DNA from: Ischnura elegans
Taxonomy: Eukaryota; Arthropoda; Insecta; Odonata; Coenagrionidae
Assembly (NCBI RefSeq): GCF_921293095.1
Contig: NC_060252.1
Span: 75,288,866 to 75,352,865, forward strand
Direction: 5' to 3'
DNA length: 64,000 bases
The notes below the pieces were generated by a model. It saw nothing but the letters and a program-made list of their open reading frames with translations. It ran no database searches and was not told where the DNA came from. A program made the position numbers and the translations under genes. Positions 32,401 through 44,285 of the stretch are shown piece by piece. Each line of letters opens with the position of its first letter. Positions within the stretch are counted from its first letter, which is position 1.

Positions 32401-34235
32401 AGCCGTAAACGTGAAGTTAAGAAAAAAACATTACTTAAAAGGGTATGTGGAAAAGATTGAGGAACTGAACACACAAAATGAAAGTAGAAAGTTATACCAG
32501 GCAATCAAACGGATGACAAATAAATTTCAACCAAGAACAAAGGCATGTACGGATAAGAATGGGGGGTTGGCTGGAACAGAGGAAGAAGTAATGGGAAGAT
32601 GAGCCGAGTACTTTAAGGAATTGCTGAATGTCAATGAGATAGATGAGGAGGATGGAGAAATGTTGGACATTAGGGTGGACACCAATATTAGTAGGCCATC
32701 AATTGAGGAGGTGGACGAGTCGTTAAAACGGCAGCGGAATGGGAGAGCTCCAGGGGTAGATCAAATTGTACCGGAGTTATTCAAGTATGGAGGAAAACAT
32801 TTAACGAAGAACCTACATAGACTGATATGTGAAATATGGGAGAAAGAAAGAGATGCCTGGGAAATGGAAGATTGATTTCATTTGCCCTATATTCAAGAAG
32901 GGAGATACATTCCAATGCAGCAACAATAGGTGAATCACATTACAAAATGTCACTTACATGATACTTTTTTGTATACTGCAGAGGAGACTTAACACGTATG
33001 ATGAAGTAATTCTTGGTGAATGCCAATGTGGGTTCAGGCCGGGAAGAGGAACAACCGACCAAATCTTTGTAATGAGACAATGCATGGAGAAATGTTACGA
33101 GTACAACATTGACCTACATATGCTTTTCATTGATTTCCAGCAAGCTTTTAATAGTGTCAATAGAAGAAAAATGTTGAAAGCATTAAAAAGGGCTTTGGAA
33201 TACCAAAAAAACTAATTAAGTAGGTAAATATGACTATGGAAGGATCTCAAGCTAAGGCCTATATCGGGGGCTAGTGAAGCCTTTTAGATAACAACTGGAG
33301 TAAGACAAGGAGATTCTCTACTAGCAATACTATTTAATCTGTGTCTACATGAAGCCATGAAAGAACTGGGGTTAGAGGGGACAATTTTGCATAAATCTAC
33401 TCAGGCATGTGCCTATGCCGACGATATAGTTCTAATGGCACGGAAGATGGATTCTCTGAAAGAAATATTCAAAATCTTAGAACAGAAGAGTAAGAATAAA
33501 ATGCTCAGAATAAATGAGAGAAAAACGAAATACATGAGAATGTTGACCACGGAAGACAGAAAATGGACTCAAAACGTTACATTTGGGCAGTACAACTTTG
33601 AAAATGTAAAATATTTCAGCTACCTCGGTACTAAATTAAACTGTAAGAACTCAATGACAGAAGAGATCAACAAGAGGATAATGGCTGGAAATAGGGCTTA
33701 CTTTGCTAATATTAAGCTCCTGAAGTCAACTCTTCTATCTAAGGAGATGAAATTCAAGATCTATTAGACACTTATCAGACCGGTCGTGACATATGGAGCA
33801 GAAACGTGGAGCATCTCCGCTGGAAACGAGCAAGCTCTGCGGATATTTGAACGGAAGGCTTTGCGAAAGATATATCGTCCCGTGACAGATGGGGTAACTC
33901 GGAGGATAAGAAAAAACAAGGAAATAGAAAATATTATCCGAGGCGAAGACATAGTGAGATTTGTGAAGACCCAACGGCTAGCTTAGCTAGGTCATGTAAA
34001 AAGAATGAGTGAAGAAAGGCTGCCTAAGAAGATTCTACATGGAAATATGGATGAAAAGAGAAAAAGAGGAAGACCAAGGAAAAGATGGATGCAGGATGTG
34101 GAAGAAGACATAAAGGCTATGAGGATTGTCATATGGTGGGAGAAAGTGCAGAACAGGAGAGAATGGACAGGCGTCTTGAGGGAGGCCAAAGCCCATACCT
34201 GGCTGTAGTGCCGAGGAAGAAGAAGAGGAAACGTG
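32401..34235 (+). pseudogene. RTE-type LINE reverse transcriptase, copy 2
   Basis: Plus-strand blocks in order are: KLYQAIKRMTNKFQP, SIEEVDESLKR...NGRAPGVDQIVPELFK (RT entry), QCGFRPGRGTTDQIFVMRQC, FIDFQQAFNSVNR (motif A), TTGVRQGDSLLAILFNL (motif B) and CAYADDIVLMA (catalytic YADD). The C-terminal part has FSYLGTKLN, LIRPVVTYGAETWSI and RRKRGRPRKRWMQDVEEDI. Frames shift about six times. The 3' end, CTGTAGTGCCGAGGAAGAAG, matches the terminus of copy 1, with an AAG-type instead of AAGG-type tail. The endonuclease is missing. Confidence 0.88.
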
Positions 34236-34779
34236 AAGGTAAAGGATTTACTGCAGCTGGCGACAGGATATACCTAAAGACAGTGAGAGTTAAAAACATG
34301 AACGTAAAAGTTAAGGTGTCGGCTCAATCAAGTTTCGGGACAGGATATACCTATATACCAAGTGAAGGCAACAGTGAGAATCATATGACTCAAGGCAAAG
34401 AGAAATTACTGATTATGCAAGGTAATATACCCAAATACTGTTAAAGCCTTACATCGCCCATGATACTGAATGATGAAGAACTTATGGCATTAAATGCTCC
34501 CTTTCACTTCTCATCCACTACCCTTTTCTATTCTTTTGCATGAATATGCAGCCTCAAGGTTCCAGATTTTTTCAGTACTACATTACCTACTCGCATTTAC
34601 ATGCATTAAATAGAGGGAAATCCATTCTCTTCTCTATAATAGTCATCAAATGCCAGATGACACATATTTTCAAATGTCGCGTGAGATTATCCTCGGCATC
34701 GTGGATTTCCTTGGAAGTTATAACTTATGTTCGGTAACACCCACGATGTCTTGAGTTAAAGAAAGCGTTCTCCTCATCT
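34236..34779. other. no recognised feature
   Basis: Spacer after the RTE 3' end; small frames have no recognisable motif. Confidence 0.4.
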
Positions 34780-36520
34780 GATGGCCCTTCAGCAGCAATC
34801 AAGGAAGTTCTCTTCACATGCCAATTTCTTCTCAATTATACCTGCCACAGCTGACCCCAATAAATATTTCAGAGCCTTGCTGATTTCCGTCCTCCCCTTT
34901 CCGGCCATGGGATGCCCCCTCATCCTCACTTTCAGAGAGAACAGCTTGAGATACCGTGCAGCACTCCTCCGATCCATTCTGGGTATCCCCCTGGCCTTTG
35001 CATGGTTACAGTCTACCATATGTGCAGCCTCATCTGGCATGTAGCTCTCGGCACCAATGGGTTCTGAAATGAAATAGGTGACCATGATCAGTTTCAGAGC
35101 CATCTGTGCTTGTAGGGCATAAGGATTAATGTTCCCATGCCGTTCTCAAGTCACTTCTCCAAGTTGGAGAAGAGACTCGAGAACATCTTGATTGAAGCAA
35201 GCAGTCAATATGACTTATACCCGCCTCTGAGGAGATATTTAATCACTTCAATAACATTTAAAATATCCATATCAATTCCAGTTTGAACTGGCTTGAACTA
35301 TTTCCTGCCCTCCGTCAAGCATTGAAATCCAGCAGGATATCCTCATGTTATTATTAGTTTTTTCATCGTCACTGCCACCTGGAACCTCCTCATGTTTATT
35401 ATATTGAACCAGAATCGCACTTCTTGAAGAAACCATATGGTTGTCTCCGCAGCATAAGGCAGAAGTCCCAGCTTCACCAGGAAGGGCGGTAATGGTCTGG
35501 AGGCTGAATATACGAAGGACCAGGCACACTTTCATTTTATCAAACTGACAAGTGTTAAGCGTCATGTCAATGATATTAGATACCAGAGTTTGCACCTCCT
35601 CTTCTGAATATCATCCAGACTTTTCAGATGCCCTAAACTAACAACATTGCTGGACAACCCAAACCTTTCCTCGAAGTCCCTAGGCAAAAATATGTCATGG
35701 GACAGTAGGGCACTCCTAAGGTTCTTGAGTAGGTGAGGAACCATCTGGGAAAAGTACAGCATATCATTACCCCTTAGGGGATGTAGGACAGAGTTCACCT
35801 TAGAGTACCTACCGGATTGCACACCATAATATCATTAAAACTTGATTTTTGGGCCACATATCACTTACATGGTCAATGATATTAAATCCGATACCTTCCA
35901 CTGCCTCCACACAATCATTTACAAAATGGAACATGTGATACGGCTGGGTACTTGCGTTTGTTATATGATACACTATTACCCGTTTCCAATTTTTTAAATG
36001 CACTACAAACCATTGCCACACCAAATTGAATGCCATTGATGTTCATGTCTTTGTCATTCAATGCGACATGACCGACATATGTCCCAAAGGACTATTCACA
36101 GCATAGTCCACTACCGATGTCCATTTCATCTACCATGAAAACACCATCCCTCTCCAGGGATGACGAGGAGCTGCCCTGGAACTCCAAGGGAGGAAGGACA
36201 GCAGTCAAAACGATTAGAGATGATTTTATGTTCTGCAGTTTCTTGCAGTGTGACGGAAGGGGGGATCCTTTCTGCTGAGGCACCTTTTTACCTTTCCAGC
36301 CCACAGCAAATCTCACCTGCAGAGCATCTTTCATGACCTCCTTTGGCCAAGTGTGCTTTTTTCCCATCAAGATATTTACACATTGACAGACGTAGAAAGA
36401 GAAGAGTGGCAAACTTCCTCCTCACCTGGCGAAGTTCTGCGCTTGCGACCAGAAGAGCTTTTCCCTTCAGCCTTAGTATGCGCTGAAGTTTTGAAATCTT
36501 ATTCAAAAGCATGGTTTCCT
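34780..36520 (-). pseudogene. degenerate P-type transposase, minus strand
   Basis: Reading from 36512 down: a coiled-coil start (KISKLQRILRLKGKALLVAS), TWPKEVMKDALQVRFAVG and a KGSPLPSHCKKLQ helix-turn-helix, VFMVDEMDIGSGLC (catalytic DEM), NWKRVIVYHITNAS, GIGFNIIDHVSDMWPKNQVL (second catalytic region), then MVPHLLKNLRSALLSHDIFL and FGLSSNVVSLGHLKSL. The C-terminal third to about 34790 is less certain (RRSAARYLKLFSLKVRM). The order is that of THAP-type P transposases. At least eight frame changes or stops occur, so this copy is old. The THAP domain and inverted repeats were not found. Confidence 0.7.
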
Positions 36521-37199
36521 ACTAGTAAGTGAAGTTTGAAGATGAGTTACCGGTTTCCTTTCCTAACATACCCTTTGAAAGTAAAAAACAAATATTTGAA
36601 GTACTTTGAGAAGCATGACTTCAGAACTTTGAGGTGATCGAATCTACAGACATCCAGTAAGCAGTACTTCGGGTACCTGAATAACAACACAAGCTCAAAC
36701 ACAGCTATCTTCAATGATGCACAGGGCTGTCAAAAATGGCCAAGAAATCTAAGAACGGGTATTTTGGAACACTTAAGTAGTCGATATGCGCAGTGATGAA
36801 AATTGGAACCGCTCATTTACGGAAAATTTGGCCAACAAAATGGGGTTCTGAAGAGACCCATAAACAACGTATATGGTGGCCTATGATCATGTGCTTCCAT
36901 GGAAACACATGGTTACTATCATACGTAGGATTACGCAAAACGTGGTAATACTCCTTTCACTCTCCCCACGCACATCCTCACTTCTCTCTGAGACTGAGTG
37001 TATGTCTACAGGTAGTACAATTGGCTCTGGGATATTTCAAGTTCATTAGGTTGAAATTTTCATTGATCAGTTTTCGAATCAATTCCTCAATCTTGTTACT
37101 TACCTCATAAAGGTCACATATTTTAAATGTAGGGATCGGCGCGATGGAGATGGGACGGTGGGGGCGCTGTTCCCCAAAGGAAGAGATCACTCTCTTCCC
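36521..37199. other. spacer with an unrecognised C..C-containing minus-strand frame
   Basis: A 70-codon minus-strand frame (37190-36978) ends with YPRANCTTCRHTLSLREK, reminiscent of short zinc-binding N-terminal modules in arthropod transposon proteins. The rest is non-coding. Too short to name. Confidence 0.3.
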
Positions 37200-38371
37200 C
37201 TCGCGCGGGGTGGTGTTTACTTTTCAAGGAGAGTTGCATTCGATGATTTTAACTGCCCATTGAGAACAGATGATAGTTTCCAAAATAAATTAGATGATGA
37301 TCATCATATAAGTACTTCACCATTGCATGCTATACCAGGAAAAATTAGTATCTCAAGCGGTCTTAGGGTACACGCATTTAGTATGCCTTGGTGTCATGAG
37401 GAAAATGTTATTTCTATTTCAGTGGGGAAACTTGAGAGGCAGGCAGGCTTACAGTTGAGCTAAATAGTAAAATTCAGGGCATTAGAAATTTTATGCCAAT
37501 GGAATTTACTCGGAAACAAAGAAGTTTAGGCGATATTTCAAATTGGAAGCAACAGGACTGAGACAACTTTTACTTTACAGTGGCCCATGCGTTTCAATGG
37601 GATACTGCGTCCAAATGTCAGTAAGCACTTTTTGTCATAACATTTTGCTATAAGAATCTTAATATCTGAAAGTTATTTCCCTATATACCTACAATATGCA
37701 AAACAGTTGCTACACTATCTTGTCCCCAATTTTGGTGCACTTTATGGTTTAGAAAATCTTACCTATAACGTTCATGGTCTTCTACATTTAGTTGATTGTG
37801 AGAAATATGGGCTACTAGATAAGTTTAGTGCTTTTAAATTTGAAAATAAGTTCCAGGATTTGAAAAAGTTCGTCGTACACTTCGAGAAAACACTACAGCC
37901 TACCTACTATTGATCCGCCGCATTGAAGAAGAAATGGCGGTAGACAAAGTTCCGGAATATGTAAATACTTCTACCTTTATAATCAGGAAAATAATTACAG
38001 AACCGTTGCCAATCGGTTTGGAAGCTCCCTGTTTTTCAGCAATGAAACTTGCAAGTTTTAAAATTACATGCCAGGTGCCTAATTAGTGTGTTATCTTAGA
38101 TACCAGTGAAATAGTAGTTGTAGTTCAGTTAATAGCAACATGCAATAATGAGCAATATTTTATTGGAAAACAATTTTCAGTTTATGATGACTATTGTAAT
38201 AAACTAGAAAGCTCTTTAAAATTAGGAATCTATCTTGCCAGTACCCTTTCAGGTTTACAACTGTATTCAGTAGAGAAAATAAAAAAGAACGCCATAATGA
38301 TTCCTACTGGCAACTTGGCCAAAGATATGAGCAGAGTAACTTCACCAGAATTAGTGAAGAGCTTCAGTTGA
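37200..38371 (+). pseudogene. transposase-like protein fragment (NVHGLLHL type)
   Basis: Plus-strand blocks give RKQRSLGDISNWKQ, an aromatic core ending in HFAIRILIS, then HYLVPNFGALYGLENLTYNV, HGLLHLVD, LLDKFSAFKFENKFQDLKKF and, near 38300, KIKKNAIMIPTGN. This order is common to a class of uncharacterised arthropod transposon-associated proteins. I recognise the arrangement but cannot name a superfamily with confidence. Multiple stops and shifts are present. Context gives no inverted repeats. Confidence 0.45.
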
Positions 38372-38479
38372 CCAACAGTAGGTGATTTTAGGAATTTTTA
38401 ATGCATGAATTTGCTAGTGAGATTTGCTTGATGCTTTGTGGGGTCCTATGCAATGAGCACGCCCAAGTAAAATAGGGTT

Positions 38480-38890
38480 AGCACTAACCTTCAATTTGTC
38501 CGTGAAAAACTCTTCTGCTACCTTCAGAGTCCTCTCGGAATCTCTCTCCTGACCTCCGCGAATAAGAAGGCAGTTCTGGCGGGAGCATTGTTCCTAGGTA
38601 TACAGACGATCCTCGAAGTTCTCCGACTTTTCCTTCAGCTCGTTCAAGCATCTTAGTACACGCTTGAGGTCAGTTTTTACCACGTTCTTGAAGGACGGGA
38701 ACGTTTCCTCGAGAGCAGAGGTTATCCCGCTTCTTAGGAGAGTCATCTTTCTTCACCTCATCTAAACCTTCCTTGAATGAGGATTTTAATGAGAATATGA
38801 GGACATCAATCATAGAGCGGAGATCACTACGGTTGGACTCCTGGTCCTTCTTGGGCTTGGGAGGCATGGGGGTAGTAGTAGAATTGGGTG
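38480..38890 (-). pseudogene. LINE ORF1-like fragment with coiled coil
   Basis: The minus strand encodes a Lys/Pro-rich start (MPPKPKKDQESNRSDLRSMI), a helical stretch FKNVVKTDLKRVLRCLNELK, and EQCSRQNCLLIRGGQERDSE followed by LKVAEEFFTDKLKV. The coiled coil followed by an EQYSRRN-like box and a short RRM-like strand is the layout of L1-type ORF1/FP25-like transposon proteins in insects. One stop and one frameshift are visible. Confidence 0.5.
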
Positions 38891-38946
38891 TCGTCACGGT
38901 ATTTCTCACACACTGTAAGGATATGTCAGGTACTTAAGGGGCACCA
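38891..38946 (-). repeat. short LINE-A fragment
   Basis: About 55 bases match 7785-7840 (shared TCACACACTGTA, GGATATGT and GGGGCACC) in the same orientation. It encodes the HILTVCEKYRDD-like part of the LINE-A tail. Confidence 0.6.
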
Positions 38947-38989
38947 CCGTGCGACCGCTAGGTACGTCAGCCTCCTACGAGCATTAATG

Positions 38990-39452
38990 AGAGACTGATT
39001 AAGGTTGAGGGACCGTGAGAGGAAAAAGAGGGCCAAGCCATCGCAAACCAGACATGTGGCTGCATTTAACATGTGCACGATAAAGAATAGACGTTTGGTG
39101 GAGCAGGTATTATAATTTCACAATATCTTATGTCTAGCGTAAACTCATGCCTGGTAAAGTTCTGTCATGGATTAAATCTCAATATTGAACTTTAACAAAA
39201 ACCTACTTACATTTTCAGATCCATCGAATCGAGTCCAATATGGTTGCTCTTCAGTAGAAATGCTCTAAAGATTCTGGAGAAACCATCAAGAGTAGAATAG
39301 TTAAATTGCCTGCTGCCCATCCAGAGTCTGTGCGAGTGTGCTTCGCTGCTTCCCTCATAAAGAGCCCAAGGGTCGGCGTGCCCACTAAACTGGGTTTACT
39401 AATGCCTTCTGCTTAGAATTAAGAGTAGGAAGGCATACGAACATCTTAGCGC
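38990..39452 (+). pseudogene. P-type transposase exon, inverted second copy
   Basis: This is an inverted relative of 20554-21000. Shared landmarks are GGGACCGTGAGAGGAAAA, CACAATATCTTATGTCTA, an acceptor TTACATTTTCAG, the exon start with CGAATCGAGTCCAAT, and its end with AAGAGTAGGAAGGCATA. In the plus frame the exon ends AYEHLSAQMI, intact at the glutamate where the 20.6 kb copy has a stop. Divergence is high, so these are separate old insertions or an old duplication. The Penelope-like element starts directly at the 3' break. Confidence 0.65.
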
Positions 39453-39942
39453 CCAAATGATCTTGACCCTTCACTGCATTAATACAGTGACAGGAAAAAT
39501 GTCTAGAGATCCTACTGCCTCGGTCACCAAGAGAACAATCTCGTTGATAAAGAGTTCGCCTCTACCCAACGGATACTGCCAAGAGTACACCCTCCGGCAC
39601 CGGCTCCTCCAAGACTCTATGGACTACCAAAAATCCACAAGAAGGACGTACCCCTGAGACCGATCGTGAGTTCCATTGGTTCACCTACCTACAACCTCGC
39701 ACAATTTCTTACGGGGATTTTACAACCACATGTTGGAATATGTGTTCACCACATTAAGAATTCCTCGGAGTTTGTGAAGAAACTGGCCGACATCCAACTA
39801 GAGAAGGGGGACCTGATGATCAGCCTTGACGTCGTATCACTGTTTACCCAGTCGCCACTGACTGACACACTCAGGCTTCTGAAGGAAAAATTCGACGTAG
39901 ACACAGTGAAACTGTTTCACCGCGCATTGACCACCACGTATT

Positions 39943-40140
39943 GCCGGCCTCGGTGATAGGCGGGGAAGTCCTCGCCTGCCAAACATGAGGTCGCGGGTTC
40001 GAGTCCCGCCTGGGTAAGTTCCCCTAATCCAGGGCATGGTTGTTCGTGTACGTTTCATTGTTGAATTTGTTGAATACCCCGATTTAAAATGGCCTACGAG
40101 AGCTGTATTCGGAGGTTTGGGAATTAAAAAAAATACGACG
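39943..40140 (+). mobile_element. tRNA-derived SINE, copy 2, in the Penelope RT
   Basis: The head GCCGGCCTCGGTGATAGGCG and B box GGTTCGAGTCC match the SINE at 1268, as does TCCAGGGCATGG. The tail ends in an A-rich run before TACGACG at 40134. It splits the Penelope RT between ALTTTY and the EFYKQTDG-like block. No clear target duplication is visible. Confidence 0.75.
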
Positions 40141-40261
40141 AAGAGTTTTACAAACAGACTGATGGGGTGGCAATGGGATCTCCACTCTCCTGTGATAGCC
40201 AATTTCTCCATGGAAGGTTTCGAAGAAAAGCCCTCTCATCTGCTCCTCTAACACCTCCAAC

Positions 40262-40387
40262 TCCTCTATAGCCAATGAGTACGAAACCATTTGGAACTCC
40301 CCAATGTGACTTGGTGCAATGGACGGGAAGCACATAGCATTCAGCCCATCACCCAGCGCGGGATCACATTATTTTAATTTTAAAGGG
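40262..40387 (+). pseudogene. Harbinger (DDE_Tnp_4) transposase fragment
   Basis: Forty codons encode IANEYETIWNSPM, a TGA stop, LGAMDGKHIAFSPSPSAG and SHYFNFKG. The GA.DGKH box with a following S..Y.N.K is the first catalytic-aspartate region of HARBI1-like/PIF transposases. It is flanked on both sides by near-identical Penelope sequence (40150-40255 and 40390-40490), so it sits inside a locally duplicated segment. Only this one motif is present. Confidence 0.75.
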
Positions 40388-41525
40388 GTTCAGACTTATG
40401 GGGTGGCAATGGCATCTCCACTCTCTCCTGCGATTGCCAATTTCTTCATGGGAGATTTCGAAGTAAAGGCCCTCTCATCTGCTCCTTATGACCTAAGTGT
40501 TTCTTCCGTTTCGTAGACGACACTTTCATCGTATGGCCCCATGGACCCAATGCTTTGAAGCTCTTCCTTGAACACATGAATGGACAACATCCGAACATCG
40601 AATTCACCCTGGAGACGGAGAAAAACCTAAGGATACCCTTCCTTGACATCCTCATCCACCGCAAGGAAGATGGTACGTTGGGCCACAGCGTTTACAGGAA
40701 GCCGACGCAGACGGACCTATACCTAAACGGACGAAGCCATCATCGCCCTTCACAGAAAGCGGCGATCTTATCAACCCTACTAAATCGTGCTTAAACCATT
40801 TCTGACGCGGAGTCTCTTCCTAATGAGTTTCGTCATCTAAAGAAGAATTTTATGCAGAACGGATATAGCGGCATAGACATATCTAAGGCCCTAAAAAAGG
40901 CCTTTACAACACAAGACGTAATGACTGGGGAAGAAAGCAAGAAGCCGATTGCCAGGGCTGGCATTCCGTTCATATCAACCGTTTCGGGAAAAATCGCCAG
41001 AATTTTCAAGAGGCACGGAATTGAAGCCTATTTTCGCCCGCCGCCCAAACTTCGAGGCCAACTCGTGACGGCCAAAGACCCTTGTTGACTTCAGACTCCG
41101 GGTATCTACCAGATACTATGCACATGCGGCCTGGTGTACGTGGGAGAGACAGGGAGGACCATCGAAACAAGATTAAAAGAACACCCTGAAAAATCGGCCG
41201 TGGCCGAACACAGCATTTCCTCTGACCACTCCATCTGTAGGGAGAAGACCAAGGTCCTTTGTCGATAAAAATTTTTGGGAAAGACTGGCAAAGGAGGCCA
41301 TTGAAATTCGTCTCAACACCACCATGAACCGTGACACTGGTTACACTCTGAGCGCCTTATGGAAACTAGTGCTGAGGAGCATTCGTGAGGAACGAGGAAA
41401 AAGGGGGGAAGCTCTCGATCAATCGCATAACACCTGCCCTGGTTGATACCGCCGTCAACCATATATAAGGAGGACGATTTTCACGATGTCAGGCCATCGG
41501 GCATACTAAAAATCATTACTTCTTA

Positions 41526-41607
41526 CAGCACCGGTGAGTCCGTTGCGCCGGCAATCATCCTTCATGTGAATGTGTAAAGCCCAGGGAACAACCGGCTACA
41601 TGCGCAC
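41526..41607 (+). pseudogene. LINE ORF1 zinc-knuckle fragment, left part
   Basis: One frame reads RCAGNHPSCECVKPREQPAT and C, joining across the 41608-44285 element with APCAKSHPASYRGC. It is the knuckle region of a Jockey-type gag. The last eight bases (41600-41607, ATGCGCAC) are the target duplication. Confidence 0.7.
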
Positions 41608-44285
41608 TAGGTTGGTGCGAAAAAACTCAAGTTCCCAATTTCGTGTCGTAATAGCGCGGAAAAGTAGCGATACGTTAGTACAAGAAAAACAAAAAAAGAA
41701 TTATTAAAATCGGACGTCATCTTCCGATCCCGCAAAGCACTTGAAAAAATGACGAGAATGAAAAAAAATGTTTTTTTTTTCGTTGTAAAAAAATGAAATA
41801 AAATTAATATCTTTTAACGCCACAGCAAAAAATGGTTACAAATAGCTTAGGTTATTATTAATATATGCATATTTATGGTTTTAAACTCTTATTACCGATC
41901 GCACCAGATCATTAAAAATGTATAAATTTTGCAATTTTGCCGGTTTTTCAGAGTTGTGTAATAATCACTTAAGGTAATATTTTAGGCTAAAATACATGTT
42001 TGATTATGCAGCTCTTCCTTTGTTTATATATGATTTAATTATATTTGAACAATCCAGAACTCACCGCGGAGAGGTGCTGCACTTTGAGTTCTACCCACAC
42101 CCTCCTTCCATCCAACTAATGAGGGTTACTGCTATTTATAATATTAAATTTTTTTGTCCTTCTTTTAAATTTTAGCTTGTGAAAACTACTTTGTACTGCG
42201 ATTTTGTGGTGAAGTCGGGCATAATGGACCTTGATTTGAATATAGCCCTAATAAATCCATCTCTGGATCGATAGCCACAAAGCTTAAGGGATGCCTCTGT
42301 TACCAATTTCACACACGGCTCCATTGCTTGCCTGTGATGTAGGAAGTTAAAATATCCCAATCTTGTTTATCACCAGATTCAATGAAGGAAGCTATTTCTT
42401 CATTAGCAATTATTCTCATAAGAAGAAGTGGAGTAGATAGTTTGACTACATTGGGTGCTTTCCATTCATGTGACTCACGAGTCGACTTGTGTCGACTCAC
42501 GGAAACTGTTTATAACTCTCCTATTCCTGTGCGTTACCGTTTGTTGACTTGTGTCACAACAGTCGGCGACACACACAGAATGGAACACGAAAACCGCGAC
42601 CCAAGTCGACTTGTGTCAATGAATGGAAAGCACCTATTCAAGGCAATCAATTCTATTCAGTCATTTATTTCGAAGTTCATGGCAGGAGTAATGAAGTTTA
42701 CGATAGGTTTGCTTTTAGTTAAGTCTGTTTGGTCTTAAATACTCTTTTTAGCCCTAGCTCTCTAATGTGCCTTCTGTAATCAAAAACCATCGCCATCAAT
42801 ACGTTCTCTGCGTGGTCAAATTTAGAGTTCCATTCAATAACAGGGAAAACTACTTTCTTTTAATATTCAGGTATGTATCGAGAGGTTTCCATTGCTCTGG
42901 TTTGGTAAGTCATTTGGAAATTCAGCACTTGTGATTGCTTGTCTAATGTCAATAAGGTATCTTTTGTCCTTGCTCAAAATTTATCTATCAACTTGTAGAA
43001 TTTCACATTGAATTGCTTGGAAATGCAGAATTGGAAGCTTTCCATTACCATTCAGATTAGTCCAATTGGCCCACTAAATGATTTTTGGCCACTTGTTTCA
43101 CCATCTACATACTGAAAAATATAACAAAAGTAATTCAATGAAATGAAGTAAACCAACTGCCCACTGCAGTGAAGGTCCAATGTTTCCTACGAGCTCTCTA
43201 ATAGTGCACCTTTCCATCTAATGTTGATGTTCGTGCCATCACAGCATACTAACCCTAAGTGCTCTAATGATACTCCTTGATCAGAGAGATAAGATAATAT
43301 GGAGACCACTATATCTTTAGCAGACCCGGAGCTTGGAGAAACATGACTCAAATACACAAAATCCGGTTCTTTTATTAGAGACTGGTGATCCGCTTTAACT
43401 GTCCGGCAGTACTCTTTCAATTCAATCATTTCTATTACTATGGTATTGTATATCCTTCCCTCAAAGTATAGCCCGTGTACTTCACCTAGATCAAGATGGA
43501 TTTTCTAAGTATATCGCTAATAATATTTCTCTTTTCCCTTCTAATTCTACATCAGTCAATGAACTTAAAAGTATATTCTTCAGTTATAACACCATTGTCT
43601 ACAAATACCCTTGATGCTATTGCAGCAGCTGTACGGTGAGGTCACAATGAAAAGCTGTAGTTTATAAATTTACCCCAATTTGCCATGGTGATTTATATTT
43701 TTTAGGGTGTACTAGGCATGTGATCTTCCTGGTCAACAAATTTCTCCTTGATTGTTGAACTTTGCGTTGCGTCATTTAAAACCTCAACATCTTCACTTTC
43801 GGTTTCAATAGGGTTAACATGCTGCCTTTTTAAGGTGCAATTTTGCCTTTCAATTCTAGTGGCCAGTTTTATTGTCATTTTGATCTGAAGGACTATTTAA
43901 AACTTCGCAAAAATTATCCTCAAGTAATTATTACAAAACTCTGAAAAACCGGCAAAATTGCAAAATTTATACATTTTTAACGATCTGGTGTGATCGGTAA
44001 TAACAGTTTAAAACCATAAATATGCATATATTAATAATAAACTATGATATTTGTAACCATTTTTTGCTGTTGCGTTAAAAGATATTAATTTTATTCCATT
44101 TTTTTACAACGAAAAAAAAAAAGAATTTCTTTCATTTTTGTCATTTTTTCAGGTGCTTTGCGGGATCGGAAGATGACGTCCGATTTTAATAATTCTTTTT
44201 TTGTTTTTCTTGTACTAACGTATCGCAACTTTTCCGCACTATTATGACACGAAATTTGTAACTTGAGTTTTTTCGCACCACCCTA
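41608..44285 (-). mobile_element. DNA transposon with ~340-bp inverted repeats and 8-bp target duplication
   Basis: The ends are TAGGTTGGTGCGAAAAAACT and, reverse-complemented, TAGGGTGGTGCGAAAAAACT. Similarity continues for about 340 bp (left to about 41955, right from about 43930) with few changes. ATGCGCAC flanks both ends (41600-41607 and 44286-44293), and removing the element restores a gag zinc-knuckle reading frame. Length is 2678 bp. The duplication fits the nTnnnnAn pattern of Ac-type hAT elements. The sole gene is a decayed minus-strand frame of an uncharacterised family. Confidence 0.9.
42170..43890 (-). pseudogene. uncharacterised transposase-like gene of the long-TIR element
   Basis: Minus-strand blocks from about 43890 down are: TRIERQNCTLKRQHVN, an acidic linker, AAAIASRVFVDNGVITEEYT, CRIRREKRN, then DFVYLSHVSPSSGSAKDIVV, GLVCCDGTNINIRWKGALLE, YVDGETSGQKSFSGPIG, and near 42800 SRYIPEY followed by FDHAENVLMAMVFDYRRHIR and ELGLKRVFKTK. 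I recognise the CDGTN.N..WKG and DG.T.GP.SFSGPIG boxes as a recurrent family of unannotated animal proteins. Its position as the only gene between intact inverted repeats suggests it is the transposase. Several stops and shifts are present. Confidence 0.65.

Larger units (their letters stand above)
39455..41525 (+). mobile_element. Penelope-like element with GIY-YIG endonuclease, degenerate
   Basis: Plus-strand coding blocks: RDPTASVTKRTISLIKSS, APPRLYGLPKIHKKDVPL, RPIVSSIGSPTYNLA, then GDLMISLDVVSLFTQSP (RT motif A with catalytic D), QTDGVAMGSPLSP (motif B; TYGVAMASPLSP in the second copy), RFVDDTFIVW (catalytic VDD), FLDILIHRKEDGTL and VYRKPTQTDLYLN. The C-terminus has GIYQILCTCGLVYVGETGRT with LKEH downstream, a GIY-YIG nuclease of about 60 residues. 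A SINE interrupts it at 39943 and a Harbinger fragment with a duplicated segment at 40262. Stops and shifts make it inactive. The 3' end is placed at about 41525, where a gag fragment begins. Confidence 0.88.
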
